Source of the DNA: Promethearchaeota archaeon
GTDB lineage: Archaea > Asgardarchaeota > Lokiarchaeia > Sigynarchaeales > SOKP01
Length of the DNA stretch: 18,426 nucleotides
Direction: 5' to 3'
Assembly (NCBI GenBank): GCA_004524425.1
Contig: SDNN01000040.1
Span: forward strand, 1 to 18,426
Shown: piece after piece, positions 7,601 to 16,155 of the stretch
Layout: each line of letters opens with the position of its first letter
How positions within the stretch are numbered: position 1 is the first letter of the stretch
Notes under the pieces: model-generated
What the model was told of the DNA's origin: nothing
What the model saw: only the letters and a program-made list of their open reading frames with translations
Databases searched by the model: none
Translations under genes and position numbers: made by a program

Positions 7601-8779
7601 TTAATTTAAATCGATCTTAGAACCACAGAATCGACATGCTTTTATTTCAACATGCATTTTTCGAAGGCACGGTTCATGGTAATGAGAACCACAATTTTGG
7701 CATTTATAGACCTTGTATTTCCCTAAGAAAATGTTATGACAGTAGGTACAGGATTCATTTATTTGGTCAATATTCTCACTAGCAATCTCAATCATTCGTG
7801 TTTTCCGATCCTGCTGCTCATCTATTATTTTTACTTTTTTGGATTCCTCCACCTTGGATTTAACGAGTTTAGTCATTGTTTTTGGCACTTTTAGCAAGAA
7901 ATAACAAAAGGGACACCTGAAGGTATTTTTTCCATGTTCGGATTTCTTTGCCCACAATGTCGCGCATGACAGATGCATTGGCCTATCACAGTTTGGACAG
8001 AATCTCCCCTCTGAGTAGAAATCGGCTCCGGTTGGTGCCTTGACAGAATGACAGATCTGACATTTTTCTTGTTCCATTCCTCCATTTTTCATCATCAGGC
8101 GTATCTCCATGATTGATGCTCGCCTTAAAGGAAGAGCTACTTCGCTCATTAAAGGAGGACCTTTTTCTTTTTTTTTCGAAGTAAAATAATCTGGAGCGTG
8201 TTTAACCATTTTTTTTGAAGCAAATGATTTTCCGGCATTAATGACGGCTTTTTCATTATTAAAATATCCAAATTCTCCATTAGTTGATTGAGAAATTTTT
8301 TTTAAGATATTTTTATTTGAACTTGGGCTATTCCCGATTTGGCAAGTATCGATGAATATTCCCAAACCTTTAGCTATTTCAGCTAATTTATTCAAATGCT
8401 CGGAATCATGTTCTAACTTATTGTCACTAATTATAAAAATTCTGTGGACTTTTCCACCAATCTTTCGCATCTCTTCTACTATCAATTGTAATGAAAATGC
8501 CACAGCATCATGAATAACTCCTTTACCCGATATTACTGTCTTTTCCAAGGATTTAAATAGGGAAATTTCATCATTAGAAAAATCGTGTATCTTTTTAGTG
8601 CCATCTCCATAGCTTAAAATTGAAATCCTATCCTTAGGATCAATGGCAAGCTTGGAAGTAATGAAATTTTTCACGACCTCTTTTGCTACACTAAGACGTG
8701 ATGGTTCAAAATCACTTCTTAACATTGATCTGGAGTTATCCAATACAAGGACCGTATCTTCAATCTGAATGTCATGCAA
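7601..8779 (-). CDS. vWA-domain protein with two C-terminal RING/PHD-like zinc modules (TFIIH p44/Ssl1- or Rpn10-like layout)
   Basis: Residues about 6-190 form a von Willebrand A domain. The metal-site motif is D14-x-S16-x-S18, followed by D-F-x-P-S-R-L at 23-29 and a later IISDN at 116-120; the usual MIDAS threonine appears to be missing. A lysine-rich linker follows. Then come two zinc modules with the same C4HC3 order: C240, C243, C261, C264, H269, C272, C289, C292 and C344, C347, C360, C363, H368, C371, C382, C385. Eukaryotic p44/Ssl1 has a vWA domain, a zinc finger and a C-terminal RING whose ligand spacing, from memory, differs from the second module by one residue. The N-terminal motif also resembles proteasomal Rpn10. 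A scaffold or ubiquitin-ligase-type role is inferred. The start is a TTG with AGGA seven bases upstream; a TAG closes the frame four codons before it. Confidence 0.85.
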   Translation of the reverse strand: MHDIQIEDTVLVLDNSRSMLRSDFEPSRLSVAKEVVKNFITSKLAIDPKDRISILSYGDGTKKIHDFSNDEISLFKSLEKTVISGKGVIHDAVAFSLQLIVEEMRKIGGKVHRIFIISDNKLEHDSEHLNKLAEIAKGLGIFIDTCQIGNSPSSNKNILKKISQSTNGEFGYFNNEKAVINAGKSFASKKMVKHAPDYFTSKKKEKGPPLMSEVALPLRRASIMEIRLMMKNGGMEQEKCQICHSVKAPTGADFYSEGRFCPNCDRPMHLSCATLWAKKSEHGKNTFRCPFCYFLLKVPKTMTKLVKSKVEESKKVKIIDEQQDRKTRMIEIASENIDQINESCTYCHNIFLGKYKVYKCQNCGSHYHEPCLRKMHVEIKACRFCGSKIDLN

Positions 8780-8874
8780 TTTATTGTCCTATTCGCAAGA
8801 GTTCATGCGTTTTCCTTAAAAAATAATGGATTTAGAAAAATAAATAAATTGTTATTTTGAAATATTACTCTTGA

Positions 8875-10224
8875 TCATTTTAGGAAATCACATGCAAATA
8901 ACGCATATACTTTTATAGCATTTAAAAAATCCTTGATTTCTATATTTTCATCGATGGAATGTGCTGAGGGGGCATTTCCTGGACCAAAATCTATAGTTTG
9001 TGGACAATAACCCGTATTTCTAAGGTGCTTCGCGTCCGTGGTTGCGGGGAAAAGAAAATAAAACGGTTTCTTTTCATAAATCTTTTCCACAATGTCATAA
9101 AAACGTTTAACTTCGTCTGAAGATTCCCAATCATTCCAATATGACGCTTCAGACGCCTCTTCAATTTCTAAGTATACATTAGGTTCATCCAGTGATTCAT
9201 CTGAATCCTGCTTTACTGGATATCCTAAATCATTGATTAATCTTGTTAATGCATTTATGACCGTTTGAAATGTTTGACCAGGTAATAATCTGAAATCCAT
9301 TTTTGCTTCGCACCGATCAGGAACAACGTTTTCTTTAATTCCTCCTTTGATCATTGTTAAGGTTTTTGTAAATTGAGTAAGTGCTTTTGTCGTGTTTGAT
9401 AAAAGTGGCTGTTCCTTATATATTCTTTGAAAAGCTTCCTCATTTGGAAATGATACACTCATTAGTGTTTTGAGTTTATCTAAAGGGATTGGGGGTTCCA
9501 CATTGGGTATGATCTCATCGAGTTTATCAATGTTTTGAATTATTTCACTCATCATGTAAACTGCGTTCTTTCCTAAAAAAGGAGCTGAAGCATGACATGA
9601 AATACCATTGGTAATAATCTTTAATTGAATGCGACCTTTTTCTCCCAACAATATTGCATGTGAAATGGGTTTAATTTGAGTGGGTTCTCCCACCACAGCA
9701 AAATGGCATTTAAAGGATTTTAATATATGTTGTAAACACCATTCAGTTCCAAGATGACCTCCTGTCTCTTCATCAGCAACAGCATTAAAAATTAAATTAC
9801 CTGAGCATTTAAAATCGAGTTTTTTTAAAATCTTCAAGCAAACTGCCATTGCTGCAGTGCCTCCCTTCATGTCAGCGGTACCCCTTCCATAAATATATTT
9901 TTTTCTTTTTATAGTTGCTGATAAAGGAGGATATTTCCATTCATTTTCGTCACCTGGAGGTACAACGTCCATGTGACCATTATAAAGAAGATTTTTTCCC
10001 TCAAAATTATCGTTTAAATATGCGATTAGATTAGCGCGGTTATTTTTCATTTCAAATAATTCACATTTTACTCCCGCATCTTTGAGATATTTCTCAATCT
10101 TTAATGCCACGTCTTTTTCGTTGCCTGGGGGATTATATGATTTGGTCTTGATTAAATCTCTAAAAAATTCTACAAATTCACTCTCATTCTGCTCTATTTC
10201 TCTTAAAATTGATTCTTCACTCAA
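8875..10224 (-). CDS. M20/ArgE-DapE-ACY1 family zinc amidohydrolase
   Basis: A 449-aa cytoplasmic metallo-hydrolase that probably cleaves an acyl-amide or peptide bond. The co-catalytic zinc ligands are all visible: H84 and D86 in NGHMDV, D118 in GTADMKGG, E152-E153 in DEETGG, E180 in VGEPT and H422 in SAHSIDE. The lid/dimerisation domain lies in the middle (about 190-330, starting GRIQLKI). Known members include acetylornithine deacetylase, succinyl-diaminopimelate desuccinylase, aminoacylases and dipeptidases. The sequence alone does not pick the substrate, and no biosynthetic neighbour helps. Translation probably starts at a TTG at 10224, preceded by AGGG at a spacing of six. The vWA gene follows on the same strand after 95 bases with its own AT-rich upstream region, so co-transcription is uncertain. 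Confidence 0.9.
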   Translation of the reverse strand: MSEESILREIEQNESEFVEFFRDLIKTKSYNPPGNEKDVALKIEKYLKDAGVKCELFEMKNNRANLIAYLNDNFEGKNLLYNGHMDVVPPGDENEWKYPPLSATIKRKKYIYGRGTADMKGGTAAMAVCLKILKKLDFKCSGNLIFNAVADEETGGHLGTEWCLQHILKSFKCHFAVVGEPTQIKPISHAILLGEKGRIQLKIITNGISCHASAPFLGKNAVYMMSEIIQNIDKLDEIIPNVEPPIPLDKLKTLMSVSFPNEEAFQRIYKEQPLLSNTTKALTQFTKTLTMIKGGIKENVVPDRCEAKMDFRLLPGQTFQTVINALTRLINDLGYPVKQDSDESLDEPNVYLEIEEASEASYWNDWESSDEVKRFYDIVEKIYEKKPFYFLFPATTDAKHLRNTGYCPQTIDFGPGNAPSAHSIDENIEIKDFLNAIKVYALFACDFLK

Positions 10225-10369
10225 ATTTATCCCTATTTTATACTATTCTAATTATGTCTAAAGATTTTTCACACTTAAAATATTACACGTGATTTTAAAA
10301 TTTTGCTAAAAAGTAAAAGAATTTCTTAAGAATCCAGATTCAAAAAGAAAATTTTAATAGATTAGATAA

Positions 10370-10380
10370 TTTTATAATTA
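10370..10380 (+). promoter_or_regulatory. Probable TATA box of the large surface protein gene
   Basis: TTTATAATTA lies about 35 bases upstream of the TTG start at 10411. With usual archaeal spacing, transcription would begin only a few bases before the start codon, giving an almost leaderless mRNA. This fits the absence of a Shine-Dalgarno there. Confidence 0.4.
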
Positions 10381-10410
10381 AATCATTATTGGTTTATTAC
10401 GGTCGTTTTA

Positions 10411-13400
10411 TTGGTTCAAAATAGAAAAAGGATTAAAAGTATTTTATTGGTAAGTACTTTAGTTATTTTATTATTCATCTCTAATTTATCTTATCCTTCA
10501 CATAATAATCCAATAATTAATGATAATGATGTTAATTCATTTAATGAAAAAATTAGGCAAGATATCCCTCATGCTGCGGATTATAATCTAACAGATGATA
10601 TTGTGGATGATGGGGCCGATCAAGATGTCAGATTATATTTAAATGAAACTTCTAGGTCTCTCGGCAATTCTGGTGGAACGTTCAGCATTACAGCACCAGC
10701 GACTAACACGTATCTGAGTTCAGCTGAGTTCATTTTTGAATTCGATAATGATTATACCACGGATTACGTGGTGGAAGATGATAGTGCATTGAATCCTTCT
10801 GGAGGGAATTACATCAACGAATATGATTATGGTACTACTGATTCATATATAACGGTTGATGGAGGAGATGTAATAAGTGGTGGTTTTAACAATCTTTACG
10901 GTTCTGGTTCTATGAAACTTCGTACGGGTGACGCAACTGCTGATCCCATAAATTTTACAATCTGTGCAGACTTCTCCGGAGTATCTGGTTTTGATAAAGA
11001 TGAAGTTGCTGCATTTATTACCATCTTGAATTACACTTTAAACTGGACCTATGGAACCTATCTTACGGTTCAAATGAAAAGAGACGAATCCTCATGGAGA
11101 ACAATATTATCCAACATCAACGGTACTCTTAATCGAAATTTTTATGAAGAGATAATAAATGAAAACTTGTTATACATCAATGAATCTGATTGTGCCCTCA
11201 TAAGATTTATATTCAATAGGACTGACAATAACGGATTAGATGTAGACTTAGTTAATTTTGATTTTCAGGCAGTATCCGTGGTAGAAGTACCAATTTCCAA
11301 TGATAATTGGGTTGCTCTAGAGTTCGATCTCAGAGGTAAGGAATCAAACGTTAATGGATTTAATATTTGGATACGATCCCTAAATTTTACAGAAACGCAA
11401 AAGCTCACTAGTGAACTCAATATCACGATCTATAGAGCCGATGGAACAATGTATGTAGATAAAGAAGATCCAGTTGGAAGGAATAATCTTCAAGATGAAG
11501 GGGCACCCCCTATTGCTCCTGATTTGACCCAACCGGTTTATTCTGAAATAATTAATGGTTACTCTGAAGATGAATATCATTATTTTGATGTTGATCCCGA
11601 TATCCTTAATTTAAATCGGTCAAATTATTTCATAGTAATCAGTACGAATTTGGGTCAAGGTAATTATAGTCTTGTATGCCTCCCAGATGATGATAATGGC
11701 GATAATGAAGTAGATCACCAAATAAAACTCTCCACTGATGATGGAGTTTCATGGGAAATAAGTAATGATGCATTGGGTCAGGGATTTCTAGATGCTCACC
11801 TTTTTAAACTAAACATTACGAGAGGCTATATACCCTCAGATTTTGAAGTTGATGGGGAACCCACCTTAAGAGTCGATGGTGAAGCATTTATAGAAAGTTA
11901 TCGAATTGAGCCGCCAGGCGAACCTCATTTGACCTGGGGATTAGGAATCTGGGATTCTCTTTTCACGACTCCGATAGCCGGAGATCCCTTTCAAATCGAT
12001 CTAGATTGGGATACCACGGAGATCACGGATTTTAACTTCGATGTAAACTACTCAGCAATAGCATATAGATTAGAAACTGCCCAAACCCGATATAGAGCTA
12101 ATTATGACTTCGATACAGAATGGATTTTCAATTATACATTAGATATTACCACGATTGAGGGATATTCCTGGGATTTTGTAGAATTTAGATATGTATATCC
12201 CAAATACTTTAATCCCACTAATCTTACTACTCCCACCGGGACAGAGATTTTTTATTTAACTAATGGGGAGGAGAATGATGATTATGATTCTCTTTTTTCA
12301 AATACAGTCATAACTAATGATATCATTAATATATCACAAGTCAGCTTGTATGATGGTACCTATTCCTTTAATTTGACCACTCCAAATGCAATATCACGAG
12401 GGGACATGCATAGTTATATAAATTACGATGGCACATTATGGGAAAGTCAAGGATTCATGAGTGGTGATAAAATTTCAGTAGGTCTAGATATCCGTCAATA
12501 TTTTGGGTTCAACCCTCAAAATGGTTTTGCCAACGTGAGTTTGTACGATCCAAATGGAGATTTAGTGAATTTTACCGATTGGACTGGCGGCGTTAAATCA
12601 AAAGACCAAACAATCTTATCTTATGATTTTGATAATCAAACCATTTTTCAAGTTGATATTAGTACTGCAATTTCAGGTACCTATTACATGGGATACTTTT
12701 GGACCAATGATTCTATCGTGGGTGCCAATAAGATTCCTATTTATATCGATACTTACAACATTACTCTCAGTGATGTGTTATATAACGCAGACGCTAAAAA
12801 TAATTTAGTCGTGGGCACCACCGTTAAAAACATGATCCCTGATTATACTCTATTGATAGGTTCCATTAATGAAACTACAGAAACCGGGCTTCCAACAGGT
12901 TTTTATTCCGTAAATAACACCCTTTCGCTTAGTGAGGGATTATTCAGTCATGAAGAAAAATATGGTGATTATGTTTACAATGTATCTTTAAATAGTTTCA
13001 TGCAAACTGAAACGATTTTGAATCCTGAGGAGCAGATAGATTTCAAATTTACGATTCAAAATAGAGATCCGAATTATGAATTAGATGTGAGAATTGACGT
13101 TAAACTAGTTTCCTATATTAATGATGAATGGATTATCAACGAATCATCTACTAGTCCAAAAACTTTAAATAGATTTGGGTTCTCAGGAGACAGTCAAGAA
13201 TTTACTGTAGATATCACGATGCCAAAATTAGAGAATGACTTCATATGGAAGGGAAAAAATGCTCCCGTGCGGCAAGGCGGAGCAAAGACCTTAGTGACGA
13301 TCTATATTGATGATAATGTGGCTGGAACCTATACCAGTAAAAATGGTGCTTTAATAACATATAATCAGAGTGATGAATATGATGGATATATATTGGCATT

Positions 13401-14844
13401 AAAGGAAGCCGCTAGTGGAAAACTAGTTTTTCAAGAATTTGAGAGAGATGAATGCATTTATCTTCCAGATTATTCTCATTTTTTTGTTAACGTGATCGAT
13501 GAAAATTACGTGAGTACCTATAGCAGGATAAATTTTACTAAGGGATTAAAAATAGCGGGTGATTTTACAAACACCAAGGTCTCTCCTGACACCCTTATTG
13601 AGGGGAAAATTTTTGACATTAGCAGCGTATTTTCAACAGAATTCGGGGACCCTAGATCTAATAAACGCGTTACATGTGAATATTTCGATGGGGGTTCATG
13701 GATTAATATAACTACTGGTAATACAAGTTCAGATGGCTCCATCCTTTTACAAATAGATACATCATCTGCAATTTTTGATTTAAACAATTATAGAACATTT
13801 CGTTTATTTTGGGCCGGAGATGATGAATTATTGAATGCTACTGAAGAGTTTACCATAGATGTTATCATACAGACAAACAAAATCGGTCTTAGCAGTGAGG
13901 ATGATAAATCATACATGTATAGAAATAGCGATAAAATAATTGAAGTACAAATTAGAAATTCGGGAAACTCTAATCTAAGAATACTCGATATTGATGTTGA
14001 AGTGGAGGGGAATGTAAAGCATGAAATTCTGAAGGAAGATACTGTTATTTTAGAACGATTTAAGGCAGATGAATCCACAACAATACTAATTGAATTAAAA
14101 GCAAACGATATATCGCAAGACGAATTAAGAATTGTTGTTGAGGTAACCGCAGAAAATATAATATCGGGGGAAATTGTTGTTGAAAAAGAGACCATTGTAT
14201 TAGATGTAATAGATAAACCCATATTTGATTATTTATTTGAGATTTTTGTATATCAATCTTCTGATGATTTTAGCGATACAGGGATTAATATTTTAAGTAT
14301 CATTATCTTGGCATTGCTAGTTTTAATTTGGTTAATCGCTACTTCATATTCGAGAAAGGTAAAGAAAAAGATCGAGATCCCCATTGAGAAAGAAAAAGAA
14401 AAACGGCCGAGAAGAGGAAAATATGTCAAAGTTTCTGAATTAAGGGCTAAACCCGAGGAAAAGCCTCCAGAAGATATTGAAAAGGGTGAAGCTGAAGAAG
14501 CTTTGGAAGAGGAAAAGACTGTCAAGAAATTAGATGAATTGCTGGAAGAGGAAAAATTGGAAAAAGAAAAAGAGGTTCCAAAGAAAGTAAAAAAACCAAA
14601 GAAAAAGAAATTAAAGAAAGTCAAGGAAAAACCCAAGAAAAAACAAAAAAAACCTAAAAAACCAAAGAAAGGACGCATTTCCACCGCAGAAATGGTTAAA
14701 GAAAGGAAAAAGAAAAAGGGTAGATTTAAGAGATCAAAAAAATCAAAAAAGAAGAGAAAAAAGCCCGATCTGAAAAAGGTTTCCAAAAAGAAAAAAACAG
14801 ATCTCGACTCATTGCTGGAAGAAGAAGGTCTTGATAAGGAGTAA
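10411..14844 (+). CDS. Giant secreted/membrane-anchored surface protein with lysine-rich cytoplasmic tail
   Basis: A 1477-aa single-pass membrane protein. Residues 4-30 are a signal peptide (basic RKRIK, then a hydrophobic core). The ectodomain of about 1260 residues is acidic, rich in Asn, Asp, Tyr and Thr, and carries about 30 N-x-S/T sequons, so it is probably heavily N-glycosylated. It looks like stacked beta-sandwiches. The part around 1050-1150 resembles an Ig-like domain (ITTGNTSSDGS, RLFWAGDD). The part around 1160-1275 resembles a CARDB-type domain (VQIRNSGNSNLRI). A membrane helix at about 1292-1312 precedes a 165-residue tail full of Lys and Glu. In the tail, an LDxLLEEExLxKE motif occurs at 1374-1386 and again at the extreme C-terminus, 1465-1477. 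The start is a TTG. It could be an S-layer-associated or adhesion protein; a ligand is unknown. Confidence 0.85.
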   Translation: MVQNRKRIKSILLVSTLVILLFISNLSYPSHNNPIINDNDVNSFNEKIRQDIPHAADYNLTDDIVDDGADQDVRLYLNETSRSLGNSGGTFSITAPATNTYLSSAEFIFEFDNDYTTDYVVEDDSALNPSGGNYINEYDYGTTDSYITVDGGDVISGGFNNLYGSGSMKLRTGDATADPINFTICADFSGVSGFDKDEVAAFITILNYTLNWTYGTYLTVQMKRDESSWRTILSNINGTLNRNFYEEIINENLLYINESDCALIRFIFNRTDNNGLDVDLVNFDFQAVSVVEVPISNDNWVALEFDLRGKESNVNGFNIWIRSLNFTETQKLTSELNITIYRADGTMYVDKEDPVGRNNLQDEGAPPIAPDLTQPVYSEIINGYSEDEYHYFDVDPDILNLNRSNYFIVISTNLGQGNYSLVCLPDDDNGDNEVDHQIKLSTDDGVSWEISNDALGQGFLDAHLFKLNITRGYIPSDFEVDGEPTLRVDGEAFIESYRIEPPGEPHLTWGLGIWDSLFTTPIAGDPFQIDLDWDTTEITDFNFDVNYSAIAYRLETAQTRYRANYDFDTEWIFNYTLDITTIEGYSWDFVEFRYVYPKYFNPTNLTTPTGTEIFYLTNGEENDDYDSLFSNTVITNDIINISQVSLYDGTYSFNLTTPNAISRGDMHSYINYDGTLWESQGFMSGDKISVGLDIRQYFGFNPQNGFANVSLYDPNGDLVNFTDWTGGVKSKDQTILSYDFDNQTIFQVDISTAISGTYYMGYFWTNDSIVGANKIPIYIDTYNITLSDVLYNADAKNNLVVGTTVKNMIPDYTLLIGSINETTETGLPTGFYSVNNTLSLSEGLFSHEEKYGDYVYNVSLNSFMQTETILNPEEQIDFKFTIQNRDPNYELDVRIDVKLVSYINDEWIINESSTSPKTLNRFGFSGDSQEFTVDITMPKLENDFIWKGKNAPVRQGGAKTLVTIYIDDNVAGTYTSKNGALITYNQSDEYDGYILALKEAASGKLVFQEFERDECIYLPDYSHFFVNVIDENYVSTYSRINFTKGLKIAGDFTNTKVSPDTLIEGKIFDISSVFSTEFGDPRSNKRVTCEYFDGGSWINITTGNTSSDGSILLQIDTSSAIFDLNNYRTFRLFWAGDDELLNATEEFTIDVIIQTNKIGLSSEDDKSYMYRNSDKIIEVQIRNSGNSNLRILDIDVEVEGNVKHEILKEDTVILERFKADESTTILIELKANDISQDELRIVVEVTAENIISGEIVVEKETIVLDVIDKPIFDYLFEIFVYQSSDDFSDTGINILSIIILALLVLIWLIATSYSRKVKKKIEIPIEKEKEKRPRRGKYVKVSELRAKPEEKPPEDIEKGEAEEALEEEKTVKKLDELLEEEKLEKEKEVPKKVKKPKKKKLKKVKEKPKKKQKKPKKPKKGRISTAEMVKERKKKKGRFKRSKKSKKKRKKPDLKKVSKKKKTDLDSLLEEEGLDKE

Positions 14845-14921
14845 GTTCCCTTCTAATTTTATTCTCATTTTATAAGAGAACTAAGATAAAATCTTTCAAA
14901 AAAAAGTGAAAATAAAGTTGT

Positions 14922-15275
14922 TTAAAGATTAGATATTGCTATAAGATTTCGTTTGAGAAGACCTAATGAAGCTCCTCCATCTAAACCGGTTAATGCAATT
15001 AACACTAATTTTTTAGATCCAACCAAAACTGCGAAGCCTTTATCCAATTCTATGGTTGTGTTTTTTAAACTGCCTTTTCCAATATCATTTCCTAAATTAT
15101 TTGAATCTTTTATGATCGAAGTGCATGCTTTAGCGATTTTCTTATGATCCATCTCGGTTATGGTTTGTCCAACGATAACACTACCATCATCCATATTTGC
15201 GGCAATAACACCCTCACATTCTGGAACAATATCCATGAGTTCCGCTAATCTCTTCTCGATTGTATCCTTACTCAT
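14922..15275 (-). CDS. Roadblock/LC7-domain protein (MglB-like), 117 aa
   Basis: A single Roadblock/LC7 fold fills the protein: helix 1 (2-15), a strand with GVIAAN and a GSVIVGQ turn (22-36), helix 2 (42-56), then strands and the LIALTGLDGGASLGLL segment (92-107) typical of the last strand and helix. Roadblock proteins dimerise and act as GTPase regulators or adaptors: MglB for bacterial MglA, the Ragulator subunits for Rag GTPases, and light chains for dynein. Asgard archaea encode many of them together with many small GTPases. None of those GTPases is in this window. The start is ATG at 15275 with no Shine-Dalgarno. It is the second of two minus-strand Roadblock genes and is separated from the other by 310 bases, so it probably has its own promoter. 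Confidence 0.88.
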   Translation of the reverse strand: MSKDTIEKRLAELMDIVPECEGVIAANMDDGSVIVGQTITEMDHKKIAKACTSIIKDSNNLGNDIGKGSLKNTTIELDKGFAVLVGSKKLVLIALTGLDGGASLGLLKRNLIAISNL

Positions 15276-15585
15276 CGGAAAACGTCACGCTTAAATGTTT
15301 TCTTTATTTGAAGTACTAATTTACTTAATTTATTATAAGTATAAATTATTTAAAAATAAATTTATGGTTTTTATAACAAGCTAATTTTTAAGATTAAATG
15401 GGATTGGTTAAAATAAAGTTAATCATGAGATTATAAGACGATTAATTCGAACCTTAATGAATTAAAGTCAAAACTATCATGACCAGCTTTTCATTATTAG
15501 GGATATGCGGTTCCAAGATGTTTATAGTTCTGTAGAGGATGAAATTGACCCTCAAAAAAAGAAAAGGTGAAAAAAATTACATCAG
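15276..15585. other. Intergenic region between two Roadblock genes
   Basis: This 310-base stretch holds no reading frame I would trust and no tRNA-like or CRISPR-like structure. Its left half is extremely AT-rich and on the minus strand contains several TATA-like runs (around 15320-15360), so it is likely to hold the promoter of the gene starting at 15275. The right half, about 15440-15540, is less AT-biased; I see no convincing element in it. Confidence 0.4.
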
Positions 15586-15870
15586 TTACTTCAATATTAT
15601 TAATATCAAATTCTCCTCTAAGGCCACCATGATTTCTCCTTTGCTAGTTTCTAAGCGAATGAACTTTAACGATCCTTCTTTAAGAGAATCAACAACTTGT
15701 TTTGACTTTCCTATTAAAGCAGTAATATAGGCCGAAACTTCTTCAGTCATATCTGTTGATAAATTAGATTTAATGGGCAATCCCGTAGTATCACAAATAA
15801 TCACTCCCCGTACCCCCTCCTTTTCTTCAAATCGTCGAATTATCGCTTTAATTTCATTGCTATCAATCAT
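15586..15870 (-). CDS. Roadblock/LC7-domain protein closely resembling dynein light chain roadblock (DYNLRB), 94 aa
   Basis: The 94-aa protein is one Roadblock fold and has the length of eukaryotic DYNLRB (about 96 aa). The order of motifs matches that family: an N-terminal helix, GVRGVIICDTTGLPIKS at 19-35, a central helix (42-63) with a short KEGSLKFIRLET segment at 64-75, then KGEIMVALEENLILIIL at 77-93. In DYNLRB the corresponding elements are GVxGIIVVNTEGIPIKS, LTFLRIRSK and NEIMVAPDKDYFLIVI, as I recall them. The protein probably forms homodimers that regulate or tether a small GTPase. The start is an ATG with no Shine-Dalgarno. The gene is divergent from the longin-like gene across 324 bases. 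Confidence 0.92.
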   Translation of the reverse strand: MIDSNEIKAIIRRFEEKEGVRGVIICDTTGLPIKSNLSTDMTEEVSAYITALIGKSKQVVDSLKEGSLKFIRLETSKGEIMVALEENLILIILK

Positions 15871-15973
15871 GCCTTTTTTTCATCTCTGTTTTATTAGAAA
15901 AATACTCCCAATTTGATTTAATATAATAATAATAGATTAAATTAATATAAATTTCTCTATTAATTATCCCTCT

Positions 15974-15987
15974 GAAAATTAATTTTC
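15974..15987. repeat. Perfect 14-base palindrome
   Basis: GAAAATTAATTTTC is identical to its own reverse complement. It lies 104 bases upstream of the Roadblock start and about 208 upstream of the longin-like start. It is a possible binding site for a dimeric regulator, but in such AT-rich DNA chance occurrence is quite possible. Confidence 0.3.
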
Positions 15988-16133
15988 TACTAACGTCACT
16001 ATATTTTAAGCATTGATTTGTAAGACCTTGGTTCAATGCACTCTTTGTTAAAATAATTTAAAATGAACCGAATAATTGTCATCAATACTCTAAATTGAAA
16101 AATATAAGAATAAGTTTTTATTTTTAAAAAATC

Positions 16134-16155
16134 AAACTTATATTTGTATAAGTTT
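16134..16155 (+). promoter_or_regulatory. Inverted repeat overlapping the probable TATA box of the longin-like gene
   Basis: Perfect 9-base arms AAACTTATA (16134-16142) and TATAAGTTT (16147-16155) flank a TTTG loop. The right arm, TATAAGTTTTAA, is a plausible TATA box about 40-48 bases before the ATG at 16195. A further ATAAGTTT copy occurs about 25 bases upstream, at 16110-16117. A repressor bound here would block TBP. Confidence 0.4.

Noticed and set aside
13518..14222. Two minus-strand frames of 89 and 144 codons
   Set aside because: They lie wholly inside the 1477-aa gene, have unnatural Ser/Ile/Leu-rich composition, and no initiation signals.
14253..14786. A 177-codon minus-strand frame rich in Phe and Ser
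   Set aside because: It is the mirror of the Lys/Glu-rich tail of the surface protein; AAG and GAA codons read backwards give Phe/Leu/Ser runs. The composition is not protein-like.
10411..14844. Large surface protein as a peptidase or S-layer protein of a known family
   Set aside because: No catalytic motif was found, and the beta-sandwich-like ectodomain is too generic to name a family from sequence alone.
14845..14881. A possible hairpin (GTTCcCTT / AAGaGAAC) just after the surface-protein gene, as a terminator
   Set aside because: The stem has a mismatch and a loop of about 20 bases, without a strong T-tract directly after it; not convincing.
15440..15460. A TTCGAAC stretch resembling a tRNA T-loop
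   Set aside because: No matching stems, anticodon arm or acceptor stem could be built around it.
15539..15730. A 63-codon plus-strand frame over the end of the DYNLRB-like gene
   Set aside because: It overlaps a well-supported Roadblock gene on the other strand and shows no recognisable domain.
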